Below are positions 1 through 7,528 of a stretch of DNA of 30,229 nt, in pieces; positions within the stretch are counted from its first letter, which is position 1; every line of letters starts with the position of its first letter. A program made the position numbers and the translations under genes. The notes under the pieces are model-generated. The model made no database searches. It saw only the letters and a list, made by a program, of their open reading frames with translations, and had not been told where the DNA came from. The stretch comes from Chloroflexota bacterium (GTDB lineage Bacteria > Chloroflexota > UBA11872). The DNA is taken from NCBI GenBank assembly GCA_026707185.1, contig JAPOXI010000036.1, forward strand, positions 1-30,229, given 5' to 3'.

Positions 1-151
1 TCATCGTGAAGACATGCTACACCGTCTCCGACGGCCTTGCTGGGCATCGAGTTGGGAAGAAGGGCTGAGGTAGGTGGTTGTAGGGCGGTTGGATCACAGG
101 TTGGGAGGAGGGGTTGGAGGCGCGTGTGCGGGATGTCGTATTGCGCGTCCG

Positions 152-157
152 TAGAAT
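152..157 (+). promoter_or_regulatory. Possible -10 element of the small coiled-coil gene
   Basis: The hexamer TAGAAT lies 45 bases before the ATG at 203 and matches five of six positions of a sigma-70 -10 box. No convincing -35 box is visible 16-18 bases upstream. The same hexamer recurs upstream of the tRNA gene, which is the only other reason for listing it. It could be chance. Confidence 0.22.
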
Positions 158-202
158 GGGGCGCCGTGGAAGCGCGGGAAGCTTCCGGCGAGGAGAACCC
201 AG

Positions 203-442
203 ATGGCGACGGCGACTCTGGAAGAGCGCGTCAGTCGTCTCGAGGGCGGGTTCAAGCACTTGGCCACGAAGGTCGATGTCGCGGAACTACGAGGCGACCT
301 TCATGCATTGGAATCGCGCCTGATGCGATGGATCGTGGGCGCGATCCTGGGATCGGTGGCCGCAGCGGCGGCCGTTACCGGGGTGATTGTGGCGCTGGTG
401 GGAGCGTTCAAGCGCGGGAGACGGCGCACTGAGCGTCTCTAA
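203..442 (+). CDS. Small coiled-coil, single-pass membrane protein of unknown function
   Basis: This 79-residue protein has no recognised family. Residues 5-40 show heptad-like spacing of Leu, Val and Ala with many charged residues, consistent with a short coiled coil. Residues 43-67 form one hydrophobic segment, followed by a strongly basic tail (KRGRRR) that should stay in the cytoplasm. The layout resembles the XhlA/DUF1640-like group of small coiled-coil membrane proteins, but I would not assign it on that basis. The ATG is supported by GAGGAG seven bases upstream. A longer open frame from 37 to 432 overlaps it in another phase, has Arg/Gly-rich low-quality translation and no ribosome site, and is treated as a shadow. 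Confidence 0.62.
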   Translation: MATATLEERVSRLEGGFKHLATKVDVAELRGDLHALESRLMRWIVGAILGSVAAAAAVTGVIVALVGAFKRGRRRTERL

Positions 443-458
443 GGCGCCGTTCGACAGA

Positions 459-464
459 TAGAAT
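459..464 (+). promoter_or_regulatory. Possible -10 element for tRNA-His
   Basis: TAGAAT lies 35 bases upstream of the mature tRNA 5' end, a plausible distance for a short precursor leader. The -35 position is poor, so this is only a candidate. Confidence 0.25.
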
Positions 465-499
465 GACGGGTGGTCGGCGGACGCTGCCTGTCGGCCTGT

Positions 500-574
500 G
501 GTGGGCGTAGCTCAAACGGTTAGAGCGTCTGGTTGTGGCCCAGAAGGCTGGGGGTTCAAGTCCCCTCGCTCACC
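500..574 (+). tRNA. tRNA-His, anticodon GTG
   Basis: The full cloverleaf can be folded by eye. The acceptor stem pairs 501-507 with 567-573, with one G-U pair. The D stem is GCTC/GAGC at 510-513 and 523-526. The anticodon stem is TCTGG/CCAGA, with loop TTGTGGC and anticodon GTG at 535-537. The T arm is GGGGG, TTCAAGT, CCCCT. Base 500 is G and base 574 is C, giving the G-1:C73 pair that is the identity element of tRNA-His. The 3' CCA is not encoded (CCC follows), so the tRNA nucleotidyltransferase must add it. Confidence 0.95.
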
Positions 575-579
575 CCCTT

Positions 580-645
580 GAAGAAGGTGAGAGGAAAGAG
601 GAGAGAAAAGTGAGAAAGAGAAGAATTGGAAAAAGAGAAGCGAGG
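580..645. other. Polypurine/polypyrimidine tract
   Basis: Of 66 bases on the plus strand, 61 are purines; the exceptions are at 588, 611, 626, 627 and 641. A 22-base pure run lies at 589-610. The tract fills the space between the tRNA 3' end and the stop codon of the minus-strand glycoside hydrolase, so it is transcribed as pyrimidine-rich RNA after that gene. It is much more AT-rich than its surroundings. No stable hairpin is visible. Confidence 0.6.
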
Positions 646-650
646 TGTCG

Positions 651-3377
651 TTAGAGGTTGATGCGGGACGTTGGGTTGCAGGACTTTGATGCGGTGTACT
701 GGATGAGGCGGACGAGGAGGGCGCGGGCCAGGGGGTCGTTGCGTCCGGCGTGGCTGAGTCCCAGGGTGGTGACGACGACTTTGCCCTTGCCGTAGTTGGC
801 CTGGGCGGTGATGGCGGCTTCGTTGCCCAGCCAGCCGCGGAAGGTTCCCATGAGGATGTCGGCTGGGTCGAGACCGTCTACGGCCGGAATGACTCGCGGG
901 GCGGCGCTGGGGACGAAGGGCGTGCTCATGAGGGGTTCGGTGAGGAGGCCCTCGCGGAGTTGGGGCGCGATCCAATCAAAGCCGGTGGACCAGTGCGAGG
1001 CGAAACGGCCGGTTCGGGGAATCGAGGGTAGGAACGGGGTGTCGGCAAGGTCGGCAACGATGAGGGCGGGCAGGCCGCCGGCCACCATCTCAAGAGCATC
1101 GGCACCCCCACCGCCGGCAACGACGACGGCCTGGGTGCGGACGGGCTGGGTAAGGGTGGTGCAGCCGGCTTCGGCCAGGGCATTGGCGAGGGTAGCGACG
1201 CGGTTGGTGTGGTCGACGCCGGTCAGGTAAATGCGGAGTTTGCCGTCGATGGTGGCGGCATCGGTGGGGACGACGAGGACTTGCTCGTGCTGGTGGAGCG
1301 AGAGGTCGGGAGCGCGGATTGAGAGCCGAATATCGAGGACGCGGGGGGCCTCGATCAGGGGCGCGGTGAATTCGAAGTCGTCGATGACGGTGGGTTCGAC
1401 GCCGGCCGGGATGGCGATGGTTTCGCGACGACGGGATTCGCCGGAGACGCTCCAGACGATTTCGGCGTCGCCGGCGGCGCGAGGGCCGGATATGAGGGCG
1501 CGGACGGTGACGGGGCTGCCAGCCCAGGCGGAGCCGGGAAGGCCGTCGACCAGGGCGACCGTCTCGTCAGCTACCGGGCGCATGGCCTGGACGACGGGCT
1601 TGGGGCGGGCCTGAAAGTCGGCGAGGCCGTTGACTTCCCAGCCCTGGTCCATGAGCTCGGTGAGGACGAAGCCGGAGAGGCCGGGGGTGGCGCGCAGGCG
1701 GGCGATCTGGCGCCGGAAGCCTTCGGCCTGGACCCGGCGGGTTGCGGCGGTGAGGTCGTCAAGGGAGTCGAAGGCCTGGCGGGCGACGGAGTCCTGAAAG
1801 CGGGCGCCGAAGCCGGCCTGATCGAAAGCGAGGTCCGGGGTCCAGGTGCGGCCGGCGTGGAGCCAGGGGGCAGTGGGCTTCCAGTCTTCCGGCAGACCCC
1901 AGAGGCCGAACTCGCTGAGTGACACGGGGCGGTTGGCGGGGGCGTCGGCATCGGCCCGCTCCCAGAGGTCGGGGGGACGCGAGGCGAGCCAGTCGACGAA
2001 GGCGCCGAAGTCGCGCGCGCCCTGGGGGTGGGCGGCATAGGTGTGCATGTCGGCGAGGTCGGTGTCGAGATGGAGGGCGCCGAGCATGGCGGAGTTGTCG
2101 ACGATGAGGCGGGTGGGGTCGGCATCGCGGGCGACTTTGACCCAGCTGCGCAGACGTTGGCGGTGGTCGGCGTTGGCGGCAAGGTCGAGTCCCCAGCCCT
2201 CGTTGATGACAGAACAGGCAATGAGTGAGGGGTGGTGAGCATCGCGGCCTGCGGCGCCGCGGAGCATGGCGGTGACATCGTCGTCGAGCCAGTCGGGGAA
2301 GGGTTCGTCCGGTCGTTGTGGGTGGCCCCAGCTTGGGACGTCGTACCAGACGAGGAGGCCCATGCGGTCGGCGAGGGCGAGATAGCGGGGATCGGGGAGT
2401 TTGACATGGCAGCGGACCAGATTGAGTTCTGCGTCGAGGGCGACCTGGAAGCGGCGAGCCAGGATGTCGTCGCCGGGATAGGCGTAGCCGGATTCCGGGC
2501 TGTAGTCCTGATCGAGGGCGCCGCGCAGGTACAGGGGCTGGCCGTTGAGGCGGATTTCCTCTTCGTCGGACTCGATTCGGCGGAAGCCAGTAGTGAAGCG
2601 GCGGGTATGGGTGAGGCCATCCGAGGCAAGGGTGGCGTCAACGTCGTAGAGGGCGGGTGCGCCTGGCGCCCAGCGTTGGAGGTCGGGCCAGCTATGGAGG
2701 AGTTCGAGGCCGGAGCCGAGATCACCGGTGGCCTCGGCGGTCCACAGGGGGGTGGGGCTGTTGGCTTCGCGGACGGTCACTTGGACTCGGCCGTGGGCAT
2801 TGGGGTTGCCGAGGACGGACAGGCGGACCGTCCGAAGGTCGTTCGCAAGGTCGGTTCGAAGGCCGGTGACGTAGTCGGGTGGGCGTTGGTCGAGCCAGAC
2901 GGGTTGCCAGAGGCCGGAGCATTCGCCGTACCAGTGCTGCTTGCCACGCGGGATCCAGGCGGCGCGCGTTGGAGGGCTGCCGGGGGGCGTGACGATGCCG
3001 GGGGCATTGGCCGGGGCGTCCCAGACGCGGACCGTCAGGGTGACGGATTGGCCGTGAGTCTCCGTGGGCAGGACGGCTTCAAACGGGAGGTGGCCGCCGC
3101 GAGAGGCGGCGAGATGTTGGTCGTTGACCCAGACGTCGGCGAGCCAGTCGGCGGCGCCAAAAACGACAACGGTCCGGTGGCCAGGTGGAGGCGTGGGGAC
3201 GTCCAGCTCGCGGCGGTACCAGTAGAAGGCGGGACCGGTGGGTGGACTGTCGAGGATGAGCTGGGGGTAGATCGGCGGTTCGATCTGAGTGTCGAAGCCG
3301 ACGTCGCGCAAGTCGGGCGAGTCGGTAACGCCGAATTCCCAGGGGCCTGGGATGAAGGTGCGATCCGGGCAAGTCAT
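651..3377 (-). CDS. Glycoside hydrolase family 2 (beta-galactosidase/beta-glucuronidase-like)
   Basis: A 908-residue cytoplasmic enzyme, with no signal peptide, expected to hydrolyse beta-linked sugars with retention of configuration. The N-terminal part is the jelly-roll sugar-binding domain, followed by an immunoglobulin-like domain and a TIM barrel. The acid/base Glu is E393 in INEGWG and the nucleophile is E489 in LSEFG, both canonical for family 2. After the barrel come beta-rich segments and then, from about residue 730, an alpha/beta domain resembling the class I glutamine amidotransferase/ThuA fold, with a glycine-rich AGGGG turn and GKGKVVV near the end. Substrate cannot be told from sequence. 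I place the start at 3377 because AAGG lies nine bases upstream. An in-frame ATG at 3410 would add 11 residues and overlap the divergent LysM gene. Confidence 0.88.
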   Translation of the reverse strand: MTCPDRTFIPGPWEFGVTDSPDLRDVGFDTQIEPPIYPQLILDSPPTGPAFYWYRRELDVPTPPPGHRTVVVFGAADWLADVWVNDQHLAASRGGHLPFEAVLPTETHGQSVTLTVRVWDAPANAPGIVTPPGSPPTRAAWIPRGKQHWYGECSGLWQPVWLDQRPPDYVTGLRTDLANDLRTVRLSVLGNPNAHGRVQVTVREANSPTPLWTAEATGDLGSGLELLHSWPDLQRWAPGAPALYDVDATLASDGLTHTRRFTTGFRRIESDEEEIRLNGQPLYLRGALDQDYSPESGYAYPGDDILARRFQVALDAELNLVRCHVKLPDPRYLALADRMGLLVWYDVPSWGHPQRPDEPFPDWLDDDVTAMLRGAAGRDAHHPSLIACSVINEGWGLDLAANADHRQRLRSWVKVARDADPTRLIVDNSAMLGALHLDTDLADMHTYAAHPQGARDFGAFVDWLASRPPDLWERADADAPANRPVSLSEFGLWGLPEDWKPTAPWLHAGRTWTPDLAFDQAGFGARFQDSVARQAFDSLDDLTAATRRVQAEGFRRQIARLRATPGLSGFVLTELMDQGWEVNGLADFQARPKPVVQAMRPVADETVALVDGLPGSAWAGSPVTVRALISGPRAAGDAEIVWSVSGESRRRETIAIPAGVEPTVIDDFEFTAPLIEAPRVLDIRLSIRAPDLSLHQHEQVLVVPTDAATIDGKLRIYLTGVDHTNRVATLANALAEAGCTTLTQPVRTQAVVVAGGGGADALEMVAGGLPALIVADLADTPFLPSIPRTGRFASHWSTGFDWIAPQLREGLLTEPLMSTPFVPSAAPRVIPAVDGLDPADILMGTFRGWLGNEAAITAQANYGKGKVVVTTLGLSHAGRNDPLARALLVRLIQYTASKSCNPTSRINL

Positions 3378-3398
3378 CGTTTGATACCTTGGCCTGCG

Positions 3399-3902
3399 GT
3401 GGCCGAGCAATACTCACAGACCGGGGCTGGGTCCGGTTCCCAGCCGCCAGGCGAGTCCTTCGAGCGCCCCGCCGCCGGCACGTACGCGGGTCTGGCTGTT
3501 GCCGCGCTCCTGGTCGCGAGCGCAGTTTTCATATTGCTGGTGGACCGCAGCCTGCGGCGTCCGTCGGATATTCCCGAAGTGTTGCAGCCGACGGCGGCGG
3601 CCGCGGACACCGCGGTCCCGACGCGACAGGCGCCAGCAGTGATTCCCGTAACGCCGGAACCGATCGTCATTGACCTGGAGGTGCCTGAAGGGCCGTTCGA
3701 GCTGCTGCCAACGCCCACGGCAGTTCCTGTGCACACCGAGGCGCCGGCGCGGTATTTCCTGGTCACGGTGCAGAGTGGGGACACGCTGGCGGCGATTGCG
3801 AGCCGATACGGATACAGCTTTGAAGAGATTGCCGAACTGAACGGCATCGACGAGCCGTACGTGATCCACATCGGCGACGAGCTGCTGTTTCCAAATCGCT
3901 AG
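3399..3902 (+). CDS. Membrane-anchored LysM-domain protein
   Basis: The 167-residue product has a short polar N-terminus, one transmembrane segment at about residues 28-48, a Pro/Thr/Ala-rich linker at about 50-118, and one C-terminal LysM domain from about residue 120. The LysM domain shows the usual features: a VQSGDTLAAIASRYG start and a closing GDELLFP. LysM binds N-acetylglucosamine-containing glycan, so the protein probably tethers the membrane to peptidoglycan. No catalytic domain is present. The GTG at 3399 is chosen because the frame upstream is the antisense shadow of the glycoside hydrolase. No clear ribosome site precedes it. Only about 21 bases separate this start from that of the divergent hydrolase. 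Confidence 0.8.
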   Translation: MAEQYSQTGAGSGSQPPGESFERPAAGTYAGLAVAALLVASAVFILLVDRSLRRPSDIPEVLQPTAAAADTAVPTRQAPAVIPVTPEPIVIDLEVPEGPFELLPTPTAVPVHTEAPARYFLVTVQSGDTLAAIASRYGYSFEEIAELNGIDEPYVIHIGDELLFPNR

Positions 3903-3925
3903 CTGCGCCTGCGTGTAGGCCGACG

Positions 3926-4798
3926 TCAGGCCTCGGTGCTTCGCTTGGTGGCGTTGGTTTCGTCCGGATCATCGTCTGACGAGGGTTCATCGGCTTCACT
4001 CGACTGGTCGTTCTCCGCCTGTTCTTCAGAATTGGTCTCGTCAGCCTCTGCACTGGGGTCGGAGTCAGACTCCTCCAGGGCGGCGGACTCTGGGACGGCA
4101 TCGGCCTCGGCGGGATCCACTTCTGGTTCGGGCTGGTGGACCGGGCCCTCGACTTCGACGATTTCCTCGGTGGGGTCGAGACCGGGGTCAAGGGCGATGA
4201 AGCGGACGGGCCAGGCGGTGACGTCGGCAGCGGGTGCGGGCAGGGCCATGAAGGCCATGCGCTCGGTGCTCAGCGTTTCGGTATTGACCAGGCCGAGAAC
4301 AACGGGGACGTCGTTCTCAAGAAGGGTGCTGAGGATGACGCGTTCGTCGTCACGTTCCTGTTCGCGACCAATGGAAATGCCGTCGGCCAGGGCGACCAGC
4401 TTGGCGCCGCGGACGAACAGCCATTGGGCGGCCTGGGCAGTCAACACCGGGGAGACATCGTCGCCACGGGCCGCGATGAGGACGATGTCGCGGGTGCGGA
4501 GATTGCGGCCGAAGGCGTCTTCGAGGCGACTTGAGTCGATGTCGGGGGCATCCGCCGAGACCTCGAGGTGGGCGACAAGACCCTCGCCAAAGAAGGTCTC
4601 AGGCGAGAGCCCGGCCAGATCGGAGCCCCAGCGCGCGTAGCGGCGTGGGGCCAGTACGTGCGTTCCAACGTCTGCGTCCATCTCGATGCGGTGGGCTGAC
4701 GTTTGTGGCTCGTCAGCGCGTTCGAATTCAAGGGCCGTGAATGAGTCGGAGGCGCCGTGGCGGAGAACCTTGGTGCAGTCGATGACGCGGCGTGACAT
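3926..4798 (-). CDS. Cyclase-fold (kynurenine formamidase-like) protein with degenerate metal site
   Basis: The 290-residue protein matches the PF04199 cyclase/formamidase family over residues 1-205, for example in GTH at 45-47 and in the segments LRTRDIVLIA and GAKLVALADG. The family's metal motif HxGTHxDxP reads DVGTHVLAP here, so D43 replaces the first His and L49 replaces the Asp; only H47 remains. The later conserved His (before LL.AGVP) and Glu (VE.L) also appear replaced, since the segment reads ILSTLLENDVPVVLGL. The fold therefore seems retained without the catalytic zinc or manganese. Residues 206-290 are an acidic Ser/Glu/Asp-rich tail, probably disordered. It ends 24 bases from the convergent LysM gene and is last in a minus-strand run. 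A structural or binding role is likely, but its partner is unknown. Confidence 0.72.
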   Translation of the reverse strand: MSRRVIDCTKVLRHGASDSFTALEFERADEPQTSAHRIEMDADVGTHVLAPRRYARWGSDLAGLSPETFFGEGLVAHLEVSADAPDIDSSRLEDAFGRNLRTRDIVLIAARGDDVSPVLTAQAAQWLFVRGAKLVALADGISIGREQERDDERVILSTLLENDVPVVLGLVNTETLSTERMAFMALPAPAADVTAWPVRFIALDPGLDPTEEIVEVEGPVHQPEPEVDPAEADAVPESAALEESDSDPSAEADETNSEEQAENDQSSEADEPSSDDDPDETNATKRSTEA

Positions 4799-4878
4799 CA
4801 GCCTCGGGGATCTGCGATGAGTAGCGGTTTGAGCGATGGTGGGGCGCGGGGGCGTGCCGCGTCAATAGCTCGTTGGCC

Positions 4879-6462
4879 TTAGCCGATGGTGAGTGGCTTG
4901 CCCCAGCGCGGCTGACGAAGCTGAATGGACGACTTTTCGAAGGTCTGGCGATAGAAATCCAGGCCATCGGACTGCAGGTGGACGGGGATGAGCAAGCGCG
5001 GGTTTACGATTTCGATGAAGCGTTGGAGGTCGGGGCCGCTGGCGTGGCCGGAGGCGTGGAATCCGGCGGCTTCGGCTTCGGACTCCGAAGCGCCGCCGAC
5101 GAAATCCAGTCTCAGCAGATTCGTCCAGTTGCGAAGTCGCTGCATATCCAGGTGCGATTCTTCGTCGTAGGGCTCGCTGGAAGAGTAGATCCAGGCGCCT
5201 GACGACGATTCGCCGAGGTCGAGGAGGCGGGTGACGTCGAAGAAGCTGAGGCACAGGACGAAGGCGCCGGGGTCTGTTCTGATGGCCGAGGGGGCGACGA
5301 GGGCGTCAGCAAATTCCTCGGTCAGGAGGTCCTGCCAGGCAGTGCTGGTGGCCCGGCGGTCGTCGAAGATCAGGAGACTGTCCGGCGCCGACGGCAGGGG
5401 CGTTGCCGGATCGACGGTGTGCATGGCCTTCAGAAGGAGCGCATCCTTCATTAGGACGACGAGCTGGCGGCTGGCCAGGCGAGCGGCTTCGAGGAACGTC
5501 TCCAGGCGCTCGATATTGCGGGGGCCAAAGTCGGCGACGACGAGGCCTTCGGTCCTACGCACTCGGTCAACGGCGCGGGAACGTACGTCCGCTTCGGACG
5601 CGCCACGTGGCCTGGAGGCCTGGGTGCCCTCGCAGATGAGGGCAACGAGGTTGAGTTCCGCCAGGGCATGGGCAAAGGCCCAGGTCTGGTCAGCGTGGCG
5701 GCCGTGCATGCGGATGTCGCCGGTGTAGCCCACCCAGCCGGCGGAGGTCTCGACCGCGAAGCCGTGAGCGCCTGGAATGGAATGGTCAACCGCGAAGGCG
5801 TGGACCTGGTGCCCGTCAATCTCGGATGTCCCGGGAGATACGGGAGTCGTATCGGGTTCCGGGCCTGATTTGGCGTAGCGGTGCGACCAGTAGGCGGCCG
5901 CGTCTGCGGACCAGTGCGCACCGGCGGCGAGTAACCAGGGTCGCTGCCGAAAGGGGGTTTTGGCATCGGTTACGAGGAGTCCGTCCCTCGGAGTGCGGGG
6001 ACGCAGAAAGACGGTCTGGCTGTCGTCGGTGCTCTGGCCGCCGTCCTGCATGGCCTTGGCGATCACAGCGGTGAGACCTCCGGACACGACGGGAATCTCG
6101 GGCCGGAGAAGCGAGATGTAACCGACGTGGTCGGCGTGGGCGTGACTGAGTAGGACGGCGCGTGGATTCACGTCGGCGCGGTAGGGCGGCGAATCTCGCA
6201 ACCGGTCCCAGATTGCGCCGTGCTCGGGCAAGGCGTTGAGGTCGTCTCGATAGAGGCCTTCCAGCGGTGGGAGTAACCCGGTCAGCAGGTAGTCGGAGAG
6301 CCCGCGCACGGTACGCGGCTTGAGAAACTCCTCGAAGTACGTGCCGAGGGCGCCGAAGGACATTCCGAAATCAAAGAAGACCTGCCAATCCCCGTCTTCG
6401 AGCAGCAATTTGTTGCCCCCGATTTCTCCGGCGCCGCCATAGGCCGTAAAGCGGACTGGCAT
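4879..6462 (-). CDS. RNase J-like metallo-beta-lactamase fold hydrolase
   Basis: The 527-residue protein opens with GGAGEIGGNKLLLE and carries the metal motif HAHADH (H107, H109, D111, H112). Further likely ligands are H233 in SIPGAHG and D249 in GYTGDI. A beta-CASP-like insert follows, starting near ALICEGTQ at 275-281. The end has ASGHASG (470-476) and IPVH (492-495), both typical of RNase J-type enzymes. It is close to the size of RNase J but I do not see the full RNase J C-terminal domain, so substrate could be RNA or something else. I place the start at 6462; the upstream 68-codon extension is proline/arginine-rich antisense of the dehydrogenase. No ribosome site is visible, so translation may depend on coupling to the dehydrogenase 22 bases upstream. 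Confidence 0.85.
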   Translation of the reverse strand: MPVRFTAYGGAGEIGGNKLLLEDGDWQVFFDFGMSFGALGTYFEEFLKPRTVRGLSDYLLTGLLPPLEGLYRDDLNALPEHGAIWDRLRDSPPYRADVNPRAVLLSHAHADHVGYISLLRPEIPVVSGGLTAVIAKAMQDGGQSTDDSQTVFLRPRTPRDGLLVTDAKTPFRQRPWLLAAGAHWSADAAAYWSHRYAKSGPEPDTTPVSPGTSEIDGHQVHAFAVDHSIPGAHGFAVETSAGWVGYTGDIRMHGRHADQTWAFAHALAELNLVALICEGTQASRPRGASEADVRSRAVDRVRRTEGLVVADFGPRNIERLETFLEAARLASRQLVVLMKDALLLKAMHTVDPATPLPSAPDSLLIFDDRRATSTAWQDLLTEEFADALVAPSAIRTDPGAFVLCLSFFDVTRLLDLGESSSGAWIYSSSEPYDEESHLDMQRLRNWTNLLRLDFVGGASESEAEAAGFHASGHASGPDLQRFIEIVNPRLLIPVHLQSDGLDFYRQTFEKSSIQLRQPRWGKPLTIG

Positions 6463-6484
6463 CAGGGGGTCAGGGGCGCAAGGT

Positions 6485-7483
6485 CTAGGTCTTGAGGCGG
6501 GCGAGCACGGTGGGGTTCTGGATGGAGCGAGGGCGGCCGCCCCGGATGACCTCGGCGGCACAGCGCAGGGCGCTCTCCGGTCCCCAACGCGACGCCTCCT
6601 GGGAGTAGCCGGCGGAGTGCGGGGTGAGGAGGGCGTCTGGGATCTGAAGGAGGGGATTGTTCTCAACGATTGGCTCGACTTCGGTCACGTCGAGTCCGGC
6701 GCCTGCGATTTGGCGTGATTGCAGTGCGGCGGCCAGGGCCGATTCGTCGATGATTGGACCGCGGGCGGTGTTGATGACGAAGGCGGTGGCCTTCATGCGC
6801 GCGAATGCCGCTGCGTTCAGGCAGTGGCGAGTTTCAGGATTCAGCGGGAGGTGCACACAGAGGTAGTCAGCAGTTGCAAGCACGTCGCCGAAGCCGACCA
6901 ATTCGACCTTGAGTTCTCGAGCGAGCGAGGGATCGACGTAGGGGTCGTGGGCGATGACGCGCAAGCCGAAGGCCTGGCAGCGCGTCGCGACGGCGCGGGC
7001 GATGTTGCCGAAGCCGAGCAGGCCGACCACCTGACCGCGCAGGCGCGGCCAGTGCTCCGAGGTGTCGATGGCGCCGTCGCGGGTCGGAGCGCCCGTGCGG
7101 CTCTCATGGACCGTGCGAGGAAGCCGTCGGTAGCACGATAGCAGGAGCATGAGGGTGTGGTCGGCGACCTCCTCGATGCAAAGATCGGGCGTGTTGCCCA
7201 CCATGACGCCGTGCTCAGTGGCGGCCTCGAGGTCGATCGGGTCGACCCCGGTGGTGCAGGTGATGATGGCGCGCAGGTGGGGGGCCGCGGCAAAGTCATC
7301 GGCCTTGAACGAGTCAAGTCCAACGGCGCCGGCGGTGGCACGTTGCAGTGCCGCGTGGCGTGCCCCGAGATTGTTCATGTCGGCGAAGAGAACTTCGCCG
7401 CCGGCTTCCTCCACGACGTGAACGAAGGGTCGGAAACGGTGTTCGTGCATCCGAGGCACGAAGACCAGTGGCCGATCAGTCAT
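6485..7483 (-). CDS. D-isomer-specific 2-hydroxyacid dehydrogenase
   Basis: A 332-residue NAD-dependent enzyme of the phosphoglycerate dehydrogenase superfamily, reducing a 2-keto acid or oxidising a D-2-hydroxy acid. The nucleotide-binding loop is GFGNIARAV at 157-165, with D180 ending the second beta strand and favouring NAD over NADP. The catalytic triad is R241 in NTARGP, E270 in DVTEVEP and H289 in LTPHSAG. There is no C-terminal ACT domain, so serA identity is unlikely and the substrate is open. The ATG has a strong ribosome site, GGAGG eight bases upstream. It sits between the DUF3048 gene (45 bases upstream) and the RNase J-like gene (22 bases downstream), which suggests one transcript. 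Confidence 0.9.
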   Translation of the reverse strand: MTDRPLVFVPRMHEHRFRPFVHVVEEAGGEVLFADMNNLGARHAALQRATAGAVGLDSFKADDFAAAPHLRAIITCTTGVDPIDLEAATEHGVMVGNTPDLCIEEVADHTLMLLLSCYRRLPRTVHESRTGAPTRDGAIDTSEHWPRLRGQVVGLLGFGNIARAVATRCQAFGLRVIAHDPYVDPSLARELKVELVGFGDVLATADYLCVHLPLNPETRHCLNAAAFARMKATAFVINTARGPIIDESALAAALQSRQIAGAGLDVTEVEPIVENNPLLQIPDALLTPHSAGYSQEASRWGPESALRCAAEVIRGGRPRSIQNPTVLARLKT

Positions 7484-7528
7484 TGGAACTTCCTCCCGGG
7501 CTGCCGGTGGGTGGAACGCTGGCGGCGG

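Noticed and set aside
37..432. 131-codon plus-strand frame at the left edge
   Set aside because: It overlaps the better-supported 79-residue gene in another phase, is rich in Arg and Gly, and has no ribosome site.
500..650. tRNA-His as an attachment site for an integrated element
   Set aside because: No integrase is present and I find no repeat of the tRNA 3' end in the window.
2232..3398. Long plus-strand frame continuing upstream of the LysM gene, giving a 556-residue product
   Set aside because: It is exactly antisense to the catalytic half of the family-2 glycoside hydrolase and its translation is Gly/Ala/Val-rich with no domain. Only the part from 3399 is coding.
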